From Tenebrio molitor (Eukaryota > Arthropoda > Insecta > Coleoptera > Tenebrionidae), in assembly GCF_963966145.1 (NCBI RefSeq), contig NC_091049.1, positions 10,850,001-10,914,000 on the forward strand: a stretch of 64,000 nucleotides of DNA, read 5' to 3'. Positions 8,784-20,003 of the stretch are shown piece by piece. Position numbers and translations under genes: made by a program. The stretch's first letter is position 1; every line of letters starts with the position of its first letter. The notes below the pieces were generated by a model. That model searched no databases. It was not told the origin of the DNA and saw only the letters and a program-made list of their open reading frames with translations.

Positions 8784-11700
8784 TTAGTCTGTGGGCAACG
8801 GACACAAATAGTTTATCGAACGTTTGAATTCACTTGAATTGCACTTCACTGACACTACACGCACCACCTTGTCTGGTCCGGGATGCAGCTGAGTGATGCG
8901 GCCAAGTTTCCACTGCAGTGGAGGTGCATTGGTTTCCTTGATTAGCACTAATGAACCCACATGCGGCACCTTGTCCTTGGATGTGATCCACCGGGTCCGT
9001 TGTTGTAGCGTCGTAAGGTACTCGTTGGACCAGCGCTTCCAAAAGTGTTGTCGAATTCGCTCGACGTGTTGCCACCGTGAGAGTCGATGGATGTTGACAT
9101 CTGTGAGGTCGAACTCCGCTGGTGCATTGAGAGGCTCGCCGACGAGAAAGTGGCCGGGGGTTAAATAGGATAAGTCATTGGGGTCGTTGGAAAGAGGACA
9201 CAGAGGACGTGAGTTCAGGATTGCTTCAATAGAGGTTAAAACAGTGTACAGTTCCTCAAATGTCAAATTCGCGTTCCCAATTACCCTTTTTAAATGATTT
9301 TTGACACATTTAATATTTGCTTCCCACAAACCTCCCATGTGGGGACTACGTGGTGGAATGAAATGCCATTCTATATTGTGATCAGATTGAATTCTTTTTT
9401 TTAACTCGTTTTTTGATCCAATAAAATTCGTGGCGTTGTCAGAGTAAAGTTTTGAAACCATACCCCTTCGCGATATCAAACGTTTAAGTGCATTTAGAAA
9501 TGACTCCGTTGTCAAATCACCAACCAATTCAACATGTACTGCCTTTGTTGTCATACATATAAATAACGCAATATAGGCCTTAATTATTCGCTTACCGCGA
9601 CCTCTACCTTCCTTGAGGGCAATTGGACCGGCAAAATCTACACCACTAATTAGAAAAGGACGATTTTTAGCTACTCTATCGGATGGTAGATCACCCATGA
9701 TTTGATCGAATGTGGTAGGATTTGTTTTGAAACACCTGATACATCGATGTATGACTTGTCGTACAGCATCACGTCCCGCAATTGGCCAATATTTTTGTCT
9801 TATATAGGCTAATGTGCCTTGATGACCTGCATGTAATTGACATTCGTGAGCATGTCTGATAATTAATGTCGTGACAAAATGTCCCTTTGGAAGCAAAATA
9901 GGAAATTTTTTATATGCACTTATTGAATGTGGGTTACGCAATCTTCCGCCCACCTTGATCAATCCGTCTGTACGGTCGATAAAGGGGTTAAGAGATTTGA
10001 TTTTACTCTTGTTAGAAACTACATTGTTATTTCTTAAAAGAGACAATTCTTGGTGAAATGATTCCATTTGGACCAGTTTTAATATTGTATTGGTTGACGC
10101 ACTTATTTCCTGTGGAGATAATCTGTTACCTGCGATTCGCTCAGCCTTTACTTTACGACAGTTGGAGATGAATCTTTTACAGTAACCGATCACGCGCTGT
10201 AATTTAGGAAATGTTGAAAAACGTCTCAAAATCTCTAGGTTCAATTCACATTGCGTTACAAAAGCGTTTGTTTTGACTTCTGGAATGTTTTCTGACCGCG
10301 CGTAGTTAGATATATGATTGCAGCGCCATGTATCAGGGTGTGAATGTAACCAACTTGGCCCATGAAACCATAATTTTGAATTACGTAATTGACTAGGTAA
10401 TAAGCCCCGCGATATTATATCGGCTGGATTTTCTTCACCTTTTACATGATACCAACGGTCGCTATCCGTTTGTGATTGAATCTCTGACACCCGATTAGCA
10501 ACAAAAACCTTCCATTGTGTGGGCTCACCCGAAAGCCAAGACAATACGATTGTACTATCCGTCCAAAAATAATGATCGTCAATTTTGTGAGAAATGATTG
10601 GATACACTTTGTTGAATAATTTAGCTAATAACATCGCCGCTGACAATTCTAATTTTGGTAATGATATCGTTTTGATAGCGCAAAGAATGTTAACATGACA
10701 ATTTTGTTTTAGTGATTGAAATCTCTTTAATGCTTGATCAAATGAGAGACCAATATTCGGACTTTCACTTTTGAACATCAATGGTACCTGAAATTTACCG
10801 TTAGCAAGCCGTTTGTGACATTCTAGGAATTGTTTCTCGCACCTTTCATGTTCTCTGGACAGAATTGGTTTATGGTCTATTTCCTCAATTTGCCAAAACT
10901 TGACCATCTGTTTTTCCAAGTTCTTGCTGGAGAAAGTGCAGATCGTCTTTGTGTTTTCTTTGTTAGTGTCCCAACAACCGCCCAAAATCCACCCCAGCTG
11001 GGTATTTTGAGCTATCAACCGTTTGGCGGGACCTAATTGCACCTTGCCGACGCACAGTACCTTCCAGAACAGCTCGTTTCCGAGAAGAAGATCAATCGGA
11101 CCGGGTTTATTGAACGTCGGGTCCGCCAATTTTATATTACTAGGGATTTTGAAAGTGTCGTAAACTAACGGACTCGCTGGGATGTTTTGAGTGATTTTTG
11201 GCAACACTAAACATTTTACTGAAGCTTGGAATTTATTGAAATTTGATTTGAAAATTAGCGTGGTACTTTTGTTTACCTTGCTGTGACTGTTGTTTACCCC
11301 AGATAACGTGATGTTCGTATTGTAAGATGGCAAATTTAACATTTTCAAAGCTGACTCTGTGATAAAATTTGACTGTGAGCCACTGTCTAGAAGAGCTCGT
11401 AATTGGGTGAAATTTCCTGCTTTATCTTGCACCTGCACCAGTGCCGTTGACAAAATGACATTGATTGGCAAGGTAGTGCTCGAATTTAGTACATTTACAT
11501 CATTGTTAATTTCATCCAATTGCTCCGATGTGTCCTTGTGTAATAATGTATTGTGTATATTACTGCCACACACTCGGCAACAACCACTCTTGCAGCTGTC
11601 TGCGTCATGATTTGTTCTTAAGCAATTTTTACAAAGTTTTCGTTTGTTTATTTGATCAATTCTGTTTGATACCGGTAAGCTGAGAAACTCCTTGCATTGA

Positions 11701-12182
11701 TACAAGTAATGATTTGACTTGTTACAATATGAGCATTTTTTTGTGGTAGTTTCATTTTTGACGCTAACAAACGATTTTTGCGATTGTTTGGGTTTTTCAA
11801 TTGTTGATGATTTTCCTTTTTGCGAATCGCTCAAAGCTTCTAACGTGAGACAATGATTTGTTAGTGTATCGCTAAATTCTTTCAGTGTCGGAATGTTTGT
11901 TGTTTTGCAAGATGTTTCCCATTCTCTGCGGGATTGATAATCTAATTTTGACAACATTAACTGAATGAGAATGATATCCCAACTTTGTACTGGAATATCT
12001 AAATTTTGCAATATACTTAAATTGGTCGAAAGCCCATCTAACAGTTGTCTTAGGGACGCTGGCGATCCCTTTGTTACCTGCGGTAGATTTATTATCGTAT
12101 TGACGTGCTGTTGTACGATACAGTGGCGGCTCGTAACATTTTTGGCTGGGTGGGCAGACATTTTAATACTTCCCTCCACCAA
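8784..12182 (-). CDS. BEL1 polyprotein: gag end, protease, RNase H remnant, integrase (RT missing)
   Basis: The gag sequence resumes at about 12112 after hAT1; residues before that come from the transposon end. In order come the last third of the DUF1759 gag region, zinc knuckles (CSYCNKSNHYLYQC, CKNCLRTNHDADSC), and a DUF1758 protease with LLDSGSQ. The conserved stretch before RT runs to RFQSLKQN and then joins directly to CHVNILCAIK, within RNase H. Compared with BEL2 this skips about 370 residues, including YVDD and the first RNase H aspartate. Later RNase H motifs (PKLELSA, WTDSTI, NPADIISRG), the zinc-binding and DDE integrase (SGVDFAGPI, YSDNATNF, HMGGLWEAN) and the C-terminal DUF5641 domain are intact. 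The frame stays open across the junction near 10695-10712. The product could give Gag, protease and integrase but no cDNA. Confidence 0.9.
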   Translation of the reverse strand: MVEGSIKMSAHPAKNVTSRHCIVQQHVNTIINLPQVTKGSPASLRQLLDGLSTNLSILQNLDIPVQSWDIILIQLMLSKLDYQSRREWETSCKTTNIPTLKEFSDTLTNHCLTLEALSDSQKGKSSTIEKPKQSQKSFVSVKNETTTKKCSYCNKSNHYLYQCKEFLSLPVSNRIDQINKRKLCKNCLRTNHDADSCKSGCCRVCGSNIHNTLLHKDTSEQLDEINNDVNVLNSSTTLPINVILSTALVQVQDKAGNFTQLRALLDSGSQSNFITESALKMLNLPSYNTNITLSGVNNSHSKVNKSTTLIFKSNFNKFQASVKCLVLPKITQNIPASPLVYDTFKIPSNIKLADPTFNKPGPIDLLLGNELFWKVLCVGKVQLGPAKRLIAQNTQLGWILGGCWDTNKENTKTICTFSSKNLEKQMVKFWQIEEIDHKPILSREHERCEKQFLECHKRLANGKFQVPLMFKSESPNIGLSFDQALKRFQSLKQNCHVNILCAIKTISLPKLELSAAMLLAKLFNKVYPIISHKIDDHYFWTDSTIVLSWLSGEPTQWKVFVANRVSEIQSQTDSDRWYHVKGEENPADIISRGLLPSQLRNSKLWFHGPSWLHSHPDTWRCNHISNYARSENIPEVKTNAFVTQCELNLEILRRFSTFPKLQRVIGYCKRFISNCRKVKAERIAGNRLSPQEISASTNTILKLVQMESFHQELSLLRNNNVVSNKSKIKSLNPFIDRTDGLIKVGGRLRNPHSISAYKKFPILLPKGHFVTTLIIRHAHECQLHAGHQGTLAYIRQKYWPIAGRDAVRQVIHRCIRCFKTNPTTFDQIMGDLPSDRVAKNRPFLISGVDFAGPIALKEGRGRGKRIIKAYIALFICMTTKAVHVELVGDLTTESFLNALKRLISRRGMVSKLYSDNATNFIGSKNELKKRIQSDHNIEWHFIPPRSPHMGGLWEANIKCVKNHLKRVIGNANLTFEELYTVLTSIEAILNSRPLCPLSNDPNDLSYLTPGHFLVGEPLNAPAEFDLTDVNIHRLSRWQHVERIRQHFWKRWSNEYLTTLQQRTRWITSKDKVPHVGSLVLIKETNAPPLQWKLGRITQLHPGPDKVVRVVSVKCNSSEFKRSINYLCPLPTD

Positions 12183-12542
12183 TGTTATTATTGTTATTAC
12201 ATGTTATATTTTTTGTTATGTTTGTTGTAATTGCTGGAAAGGAATTTCTGTGTTAGTCACTGCTAATTGCAGTGTCCAGCAAGAACCTACGGGAAGGTCC
12301 AGAAAATCTCTTGCCGGGAAAGGAATTAGGAAGTGTTATTTGTTATTATGGAAGTGATGAGTGTTAGTATAGTCAACAAAAATAACAAGATTGTCATAAA
12401 TATAAAACAAAAAATAAATTCTCAATAAAATAAATAAAATAAATTCTCAATAAAGTAAATAAAATAAATTCTAAATAAAATAAAAAACAAAATATAACAT
12501 TCTTATTAACTAAACTAAAATTAATAAGAACAAAAAATGACG

Positions 12543-14777
12543 TTACAGTTTTTTATAAATTAAATCGATTCTTCTGTCTTTGGCTTCCGCGAAATGATCA
12601 ATTACTTGGTCAAAAAATGTATCCGTTTTACGCAATGATTTTAGTAATTCTTTTTCTATCGAAATTTGACCGAGATTATTTAGTCGAGATTGATCAATTG
12701 TGTTGCGAGTGAAACTTTTAATACGTTTAAGAACGGAAAAACTTCTTTCTACCTACGCGGATGTAGCTGGAATTGTTAAAATTAAACTGATTAACTTAAA
12801 TATTTCTGGAATATCTTCCTGAAGAGAATTGTCAGTTATAAATTTTAGTTTTTCTCGAATTTCTACAGAGTCGCCTAAAATTCCAGGATCGGAATATAAA
12901 ACACGTAACTCATTTTCAAGTTTGTCATTATTGAAAAATTGGGGATAGTTATCTAAAAGTTTTTTTAATAAGTTATGAGGGAACTGTTGCTTGAAGGTTA
13001 AAAATTTATCATTATTCATAAGGTTAAAAAAATGTAATTGTTCAAAATCTTTAAATCTGTTTGAAATTTGGTTTGTAATCATATCAAAAATTTGATTATA
13101 TAATCGTCTGCAATGTAGTTGTAAATCATTTTCCAAAATTGTTCGTCTGCGCTTTGTAGGTGGACCTACTGTATTCACACTTCTTTCAAAGATGTTATTA
13201 AAAAACTGTTCTTCCGTTCTGTACGTTTGAAATGTTTCTAAAAGTTTATTTACGCGATCTTTACAATATGAAATATCTAACAATTTTGTTTGAATAATAG
13301 AATAAATTAGATCCGTTTCTTCGAATATTAAGTGGAAAATCTGAAGGAAAAAATAAGCGTTAAAGTCGTTTAAAAAATTTAAATAGCCTATGGATTCACG
13401 TATCGTCTTGGAGTCTTTCGCGAATTCAGCACTGGTGGATATTTCATTAAAAACCTCCAAAAGTTCATCTCTATATTTTAAAACTGTACTTACTATACGT
13501 GACTTGAAATTCCAACGCGTTTGAGAATTTCCCGGAATTTTACGGCTACATATTCTATTTAGAACGTTTGTACGTTTTGTTGATTTTGAAAAAAAAAACG
13601 ATATTCCTGAAAGTGTTGCAAAAAATATTTTAACTTCTTGAATTTCACCAACCGCATCTTGAAGTACCAAATTTAATCGATGTGCATAGCAATGAATAAA
13701 TAGTGCCTGCGGGGCCGTACTCTTAATTTTTGATTGTAATCCGTTTAATTCGCCCGACATTACCGCGGCCCCATCGTACGTTTGAGCTACTAATTTCTTC
13801 TGTAAATTGAATTTTTCAAATTTACCTGTTAAAAAAGAAAATAATTGATCTGCTGTACGACCAGCACTAACGTCAAAAAATCCGAGAAACCGTTCCTTTA
13901 TTTCACCAACGTAAGTATATCGAAAAACCACCGATAATTGAGAACGACAGGACAAATCTGTGGTTTCATCAATTTGCCAAGAAAAACAAACAGAATTTTG
14001 AATTTCTGACTCTATTTGCCGAGTTATGTAATAGTTAACCGATTCAATTAATTCATTTTGAATTGTTTTTGACATACCGCTAAAAACCGAAGACGATTTT
14101 AAAAATTCTTCAAATTTTGGATCATAAGAAGACAAGAATTCCGCGAGTTCCCTATAATTACCGCGATTTGACGAGTCTTCTTTTTCATTGTGACCTCGGA
14201 AAGCCAATTCTTGGGTACCCAAAAAAATTGTCATATCGATAAGACGTTTTAATATTTCCCGATTACTTTTTACCTTTTCATTATATTCTAAAATAAATGT
14301 GCGATGTGCTGAATCCAAAGAATTTTCTATGTTTTGCTTTCCAAATAATTTTAATTTTAAGGCCGCGTACGTATGATCTTTAGATTTCCCGTGTCTTTCG
14401 ACCGATTGATGTAACGCCTTCAAATTGTCAACTCCTGTCGTACACCATGGGCTTTTTAATTTGGAATCGTTGAACAAAAGACAAGGCCAGCAAAAAAGTT
14501 TACTTTTGATTTCACTACCCGTCAGCCAATGACACTTTCCAAACCACGATGAATTAAATTTACGGTTAGAAGAATTTTTATTAGTGTTTACTAATGAATT
14601 TAATGAAGGGGTTGGCCTGTCTAATTGTTTAATAAAAACTTTGTCATCGTACGATAATTTATTAAACGCGTTTGTCAATAAATAATTAACCAAATCACCG
14701 TTATTTCTTACTAATTCTCGAAGATTCTCCATGACGAATTGACGAACTACCACCACATGTACAAACGACAGAATCAC
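12543..14777 (-). pseudogene. hAT1 transposase with one in-frame stop in the dimerisation domain
   Basis: A 674-codon frame ends at a TAG (12753-12755). The same frame then continues for about 70 codons to a TAA at 12543-12545. The protein has a TTF-type zinc finger (FCWPCLLF ... HGKSKDH), DUF4371 motifs (FRGHNE, KTIQNELIE), the acidic motifs QIDETTDLS and TYDGAAVMSG, a CYAHRLNL motif, and the C-terminal hAT dimerisation motif. The stop replaces the residue usually Ser in TSASVERSFS-type sequences, so a C-to-A change (TCG to TAG) would explain it. With readthrough the protein would be about 744 residues, normal for the family. The Met at 14777 is the farthest upstream; a later Met before ENLRELVRNN is also plausible. 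Confidence 0.88.
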
Positions 14778-14840
14778 ATGAAAGCCAACGACTAAGTTGT
14801 GCGGACGTTACCGATTAGGTACCGATTCTTGACGAAGTTT

Positions 14841-15374
14841 CAGGGAAGACATGTCTGGCCTGCTAGATATTATACGAATGAATTTATTTATTATTGTTTT
14901 AATAGCTTTATGGTTTATTTTAGACATATGCTGTCGCGGACTTTTTTGAAGATTTTTCTCTGATATTCAACTTTCTTTTATAACTCTTTTTTATATTTTT
15001 AAGAATAACCCCAGCGTTAGCAAAAATTAAATCTTGGTCAAAGAAAAATTGTTTTAATTTTTTTTTTATTTAAAATTAAGTGCATAATTTCTCACAATTA
15101 CTAGTTATTTCAATGTATCTTAGTCCTAAATATTATTACACAAAATTTGAAATAAATTAATTGAACAGATTGGGAGAAATAAAATAAAATAAAATGTAAT
15201 GTACAAATGAATGCTTTTCTACTCAGGGTAGACATGTCTTGCCTGCATTTCTCCAGCTTAAACAAACGTTTCTACTTCGGTCTCTTTCTTTCGCAGTTTT
15301 GCACGGTTGGCCATAATACGCGTAGAGCTTTCATATTTCAACGAACATCTCTCAGGGAAGACATGTCCACCCTG
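14841..15374. repeat. Three copies of a 22-bp near-palindrome in the hAT1 5' region
   Basis: Copies lie at 14841-14862, 15224-15245 and 15353-15374. Each has an AGACATGTC core flanked by CAGGG on the left and CCTG on the right. The core ACATGT is a perfect palindrome. They sit between the transposase start and the element's 5' terminal repeat, where hAT transposases often bind subterminal repeats. That role is inferred. Confidence 0.75.
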
Positions 15375-15558
15375 AGAAAAATTCGCCTCGGAAATGTTTT
15401 GATTTGCCTATAAAAACATTTACTTTCTAATAACAAATCATCAAATAAATAATTGATAAATTTAAAAATGAAAATAAAATTAAAAAAAAATATGTCATTT
15501 GGTTTTGGGTGGGCACTGCCCACTCTGCCACCCCTGACGAGCCGCCACTGGTACGATA

Positions 15559-15817
15559 ATCCGTTTGTTCTCAAACCGTGATTTTAAAAGATTATAGGCG
15601 GTAATATAATTGTCATGGGTGATTGCTAAATGAACAATTAGCTTTTGTGCTTCCCCCTTTACACTTGATTTTAAATAGTGAAACTTTTGTATGTTGGTTA
15701 AGTCATTACGCTCGTGAATCATAGAATCAAATGTATTTTTGAAATTTACCCATTCAATATAATTTCCCTCAAACGAAGGTAGGTTTATTGGCGGGAGTTT
15801 GGCTATTACACTTTCAG
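15559..15817 (-). pseudogene. BEL1 gag, middle piece between hAT1 and element X
   Basis: This piece encodes part of the DUF1759 gag region, including LPPINLPSFEGNY-type and KFHYLKSSVKGEAQKLI motifs. It aligns by eye with the LPTLNLKSFTGCY and FQYLRSCLSGEALRAV stretches of BEL2. It ends at the GTACGATA duplication of hAT1 and begins at the 8-bp duplication of element X. Confidence 0.85.
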
Positions 15818-16158
15818 CAATACCTTTGATTTTATATTACTAGATTGGCCCAGTGCCGCGCCGACCTTGGCGAGCGCCTGTGTGCGAAATCCACGAAGCG
15901 CTTCTTTGATAAATTAGTGAACCCTTCGCTGCCCTTTGGAGAAATTTACAAAAAAGGAAACTCATATTATATAATAATTATTTATTAGGTACCTACTAAT
16001 TTAACTTAAATACAAATTATAAATGATTATGTCCTTAAGCACATACATATAAGTAACTAATTTGTTGCTTCCTACTTTTCTCACGTTTTCGCGCTTGTCG
16101 GTTATGGCTATGTGTCTCTGTTTGGAATTTATAACATTAGTAAAAATTAAGAACTGAG

Positions 16159-18821
16159 TTATAAAATTTCAACTCTTCTAGCTTTTCTGTTTGCAAATTC
16201 TTTAATAATGTCGTGAGTATCTATGTGTTCTAAGATGTTCTCTTCTATTGATATTACAGCTAAATTGGATAATCTTTCCTGACTCATTGTTGAACGCAAG
16301 TAATTTTTAATTAATTTCAATTTTGAAAAAGATCTTTCTGCGCTTGCTACTGTGACTGGCATAGTTAGCAAAATTCGTAAGGATATGGTTATATTAGGGC
16401 ATATGGCTGTTAAATTATTCAAGAATATAAATTCTAGAATTTTTGTTATATCATTATTAAAATCTTTAAAAAGAGACTGACATGATATAATTTCCTCGCA
16501 CAAATCATCAGCATCTATATCAGATACACTATCATTCGCTGAAAGTTTGTCCCTTAAACGATTACAATTAATGAAAAGCTGGCTTCTATCTTGAACATTG
16601 CTTAGTTTAAACAAAAAACTAAATACGTTTTCATGGTTAAATAACAAATCAAACCTTTCTTTCACTGACATCAGAGCTTGATCTAAAATGTAAAAGTACA
16701 CATTAACCTTGAAAGAAGTTTTCAAGTCAATTTGAGCCGCCTGGTCTTCATGTTCATAGTCAAAAGTTTTTGGAGTCTTTCGACGCCTTAGGGGTCTGCT
16801 AGTTTCAAACTCAGCCTCTATTTCTAATTTTTCTGCAGTTTTTTTGGCATTATTTACAAGTATTTCAAATTTTTCGTCAGTTCGAGAGCCGACCAAAAAT
16901 TTGTCTAAATCTGACAAAGCATCTAAAGCGACCTGGATATTCATATTCGTGGACTGTAAAATTTTGCTAACAAAGTTTACTTTTGTTAATACATCATGCC
17001 ATACATGAATTGAACAAATAAACGAAAACGTCGATATTTTTTCTGCTAGACATTTCGCGTCATATTTTGTTTTTTGGTCGAAAGATGTACTGGTTGTAAT
17101 TTCGTATAAAGCATCATAAATTTCTGCTAAATTATTATGCAACGGTCTTATGGCATCTATTCTACTTGACCATCTTGTCTCAGACAATGGTTTTAATGTT
17201 AATATAGTTATGTGTTTTTTTAATAAATCCCATCTTTTTGTAGACGATGAAAATAATTTGTATAATTCTTGGATTATACTGAAAAAACCAGTAGTATGGT
17301 AATTCAGATTAGCTGCGTCGTTCACTATTAAATTTAAACTATGAGCAGCACATGGTACATAGAAAGCGCGCGGATTTAGCTCCAACAATCTCTTTTGCAA
17401 ACCATTGTTTTTACCGCGCATGTTTGAACCATTGTCGTAGCCCTGCCCCCTTAAATTGTTTATATCCAAATTATGTTTTGGTAGTTCTTCTGTGATAAAA
17501 GATGTCAAACCAGCACCAGTTGTATCGGTAATAGGACAAAAAGCTAGAAAGTGCTCTCTTATTTCCAACATTCTTAAGTTTATGTTGAAATTAACAAATC
17601 TAATTATTATACTAATTTGCTCTACATGTGAAACGTCGGGAGTACAGTCAAGTATCACTGAAAAATATTTATTAGCTCGGCATAAATTTAAAATGTAGTT
17701 CTGGATTTGAGTTGCAAGTATAGAAATTATTTGATTTTGAATTTTATCTCCAAGATATGTCGGCATATTCGGTTTTGAATCACTCGTCGCGCGTCTTATA
17801 TGTTCAGTAATGATTGGATCGAATTTTCCTAACATTTCGATACATTTTAGAAAATTGCCATTGTTACGATCGTATAATTTACTGCTCTTTCCACGAAAAC
17901 CCATATTTTGTGAACTTAAAAACTGAATCACATTTATAATCCTTTTAATTACATCGTACCAGCGCTGTTTCTCAACTTCTAGAAGTTTTTGCTGAACGCT
18001 GTCGATAGTGGTTTTATTTTTTAAAGATTGACGTAGTCCTATCCATTTTTTATAGTTATTGAAATGAACAAAACTTTTCTCATGTCTATTTAAATATAAA
18101 GCTAAATGTTGCCAGTCACTAATTCCCTCACAAAATTTATTATATTTTGAATCGAAAAGCTTACAACATAAGCAAAACACAGCATTTTTGGAAATTGAAT
18201 AGAGTAGCCATTCTCTGTGATACTTTTCACCGTTTCCTAAACGCCTATCATAATAGTAATCTGAAAACCTGCGATTTGAAGTGTCACGCGGATAATCATA
18301 ATTTCTGACTTGTTTAGGTGGGTTTTCTATTAAATATTGCAATATTGCAGAATTTAAAACTGCTGGCCAAAGTCCAGGATCATCTTTGGAAATACATGGT
18401 ATCGACGGAGACGGTGGTCTTGGCGGTGGCAATTGTATACAGGCCGCAGATGTGATTTCAACGGCGTCGTCTTCTAATTTTTGATCCTTGTCAGTAGTCA
18501 TGAAATCTGCAATATCAAAAAATATATATTCTACTTACACAATACTATAAATTTTAGTGAATATCTAATAAAAATCTATCTATCTAATAATCAGGCCTCT
18601 TTCTGTGTTATTATGAAATACTTACCACTGTATGAAGTATTTTTTGAAGTTCCCACAACATCTTGAATTGATTGATTGCTCTCAGATAATTGTTTGGAAG
18701 TAGATGGTAGAGTCGTAAAATAACTACTAATTTTTGTTGAATTTCTATCACGTTCCTCTTCTCGTTTTCTTTTTCTTATAAGATTTTGGTAACCAGATAG
18801 TTTTTTTTTTATCTTCATCAC
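16159..18821 (-). CDS. hAT2 transposase, ZMYM1/DUF4371 type, two exons
   Basis: Exon 1 is 18821-18626 and exon 2 is 18506-16159, joined over a 119-bp intron (GTAAG donor, TTGCAG acceptor), giving 847 residues with no stop. Exon 1 encodes a basic start (KKKLSGYQNLIRKRKREEE) typical of this family. Exon 2 has a TTF-type zinc finger (FCLCCKLF ... HEKSFVH), a GFRGKSS motif, LDCTPDVSH as the first acidic motif, GYDNGSNM as the second, CAAHSLNL, and the C-terminal SAERSFSKLKLIKNYLRSTM dimerisation domain. All motifs expected of an active hAT transposase appear present. It would bind the element's ends in the nucleus and catalyse cut-and-paste movement. The intron is predicted from consensus sites and frame continuity only. 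Confidence 0.85.
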
Positions 18822-20003
18822 GCATTTTCAATTATCAGTAATAAAATACAGTTAAAGTAGTTAATAGTTTAGTTAATAAATAATTGGAAACGCGGCGCGC
18901 CCTCACTTTTTCACTATTTATTATTGAATAAGACGCGTTGATTGTTTTGGTTGGCTATGAAAGCAGCAGTAAATAGAATCGATTCCTAATAGATTGTATG
19001 CAAATTACACTATTCGCAGAGCCGGATTTGAAGGCGTCAGGGCTCGGGGCAGTGGCGGAAGTGGAGGCCCTTTAAATTAAAGAATATTTTTTAACAAATT
19101 TATTTGATCAATGAAAAAAAATAAGAATATGTATAATAAGAACAATTGAACAATATAATAGATGAAATGCAATACTTACCACTATGTTTTAAGATAAAAA
19201 AAAAGAAGATTCAACCACTTATTTCAACTGAATAAACGTACGTCTACGTAAAGAACGTCTTTAAACTCTTTTCACTGCATCACAGTTCACAGTATCACAG
19301 TTCGCATTCAACTGATTTGGTCCTCCCTTAAAAATCTTTAAATAGTTATTGAAAGTACCCAATAATTAAGAAATGGGTCTCAAAACTGTCACTGATATAT
19401 GTACTTAGATTTATTGAGGTCTTAGACTGGCACGTCATCGGTGATGTACAAGTACAAGTGACAGTCATAAAATCTCGGTCCAGTTTTTTAACTTCAACTC
19501 TTTCATCGAAATCCATCTGACAAAATAGGTCCTATAAATCCATCTAATATTTGGACTTAGAAGGAGTGGTCGACTGATCTGGGATGGCTTTTTTAACAAA
19601 AAAAAAAATCAGGGTGCAGGCTGCTCATATACCCTGGAAGAAAACGCTCGAACGCTCGTAAATTAACGAGAAAAAAATGGTGGGCCAGTTGGCTAAAGGC
19701 GTTTAAAAATAAAATCATAAACAAGTTTACAATGCGTTGTCTTTCTTTCAGCCGTAGAGGGATACGCTTTCAGCAAAAAAATCTCCGACAATAAGATCGA
19801 ACCGTAGGCGTCGATCGCTGGAGCGAGGCGCTTTAGCGTAACTTTCCGTAACTTTATGGTATTATGCTATTTTCAAATATTTCATTACCTTTTAATGACA
19901 AGACAATTTTACCTAACCTAAGTCAGGGGCGCCTCGCGGCGCCCCTTAGTATCTGGCGCCTGTGTGCGCTGTACACATTGCACGCAGGGGCGGCTCGGCC
20001 CTG
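18822..20003. other. hAT2 5' non-coding region
   Basis: About 1.2 kb between the transposase start and the element's right end, without genes. It includes hAT-terminus-like strings at 19018-19060 and a GC-rich palindromic patch at 19925-19960 that resembles the element's own left end, suggesting terminal duplications or an additional small insertion. Confidence 0.5.

Larger units (their letters stand above)
12121..15550 (-). mobile_element. hAT transposon hAT1, full length with both ends
   Basis: Ends share the 14-bp terminal inverted repeat CAGTGGCGGCTCGT, and the 8-bp duplication GTACGATA lies at 12113-12120 and 15551-15558. Length is 3430 bp. It interrupts the gag coding region of BEL1. 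It encodes one ZMYM1-type transposase on the minus strand with a single nonsense codon. Its 5' region holds three copies of a near-palindromic motif. Confidence 0.95.
15851..20003 (-). mobile_element. hAT transposon hAT2, full length
   Basis: The left end CAGTGCCGCGCCGACC and right end (inverted) CAGGGCCGAGCCGCCC match at about 15 of the first 19 positions. The 8-bp duplication GATTGGCC lies at 15843-15850 and 20004-20011. The 4153-bp element carries a two-exon transposase that is open throughout. It is nested in element X, which is nested in BEL1. Confidence 0.88.

Noticed and set aside
8830..9168. Frames opposite the BEL1 C-terminus
   Set aside because: Shadow frames of the integrase/DUF5641 region.
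15207..15574. Frames in the hAT1 5' region
   Set aside because: They cover the near-palindromic repeats and the element terminus; no conserved product.
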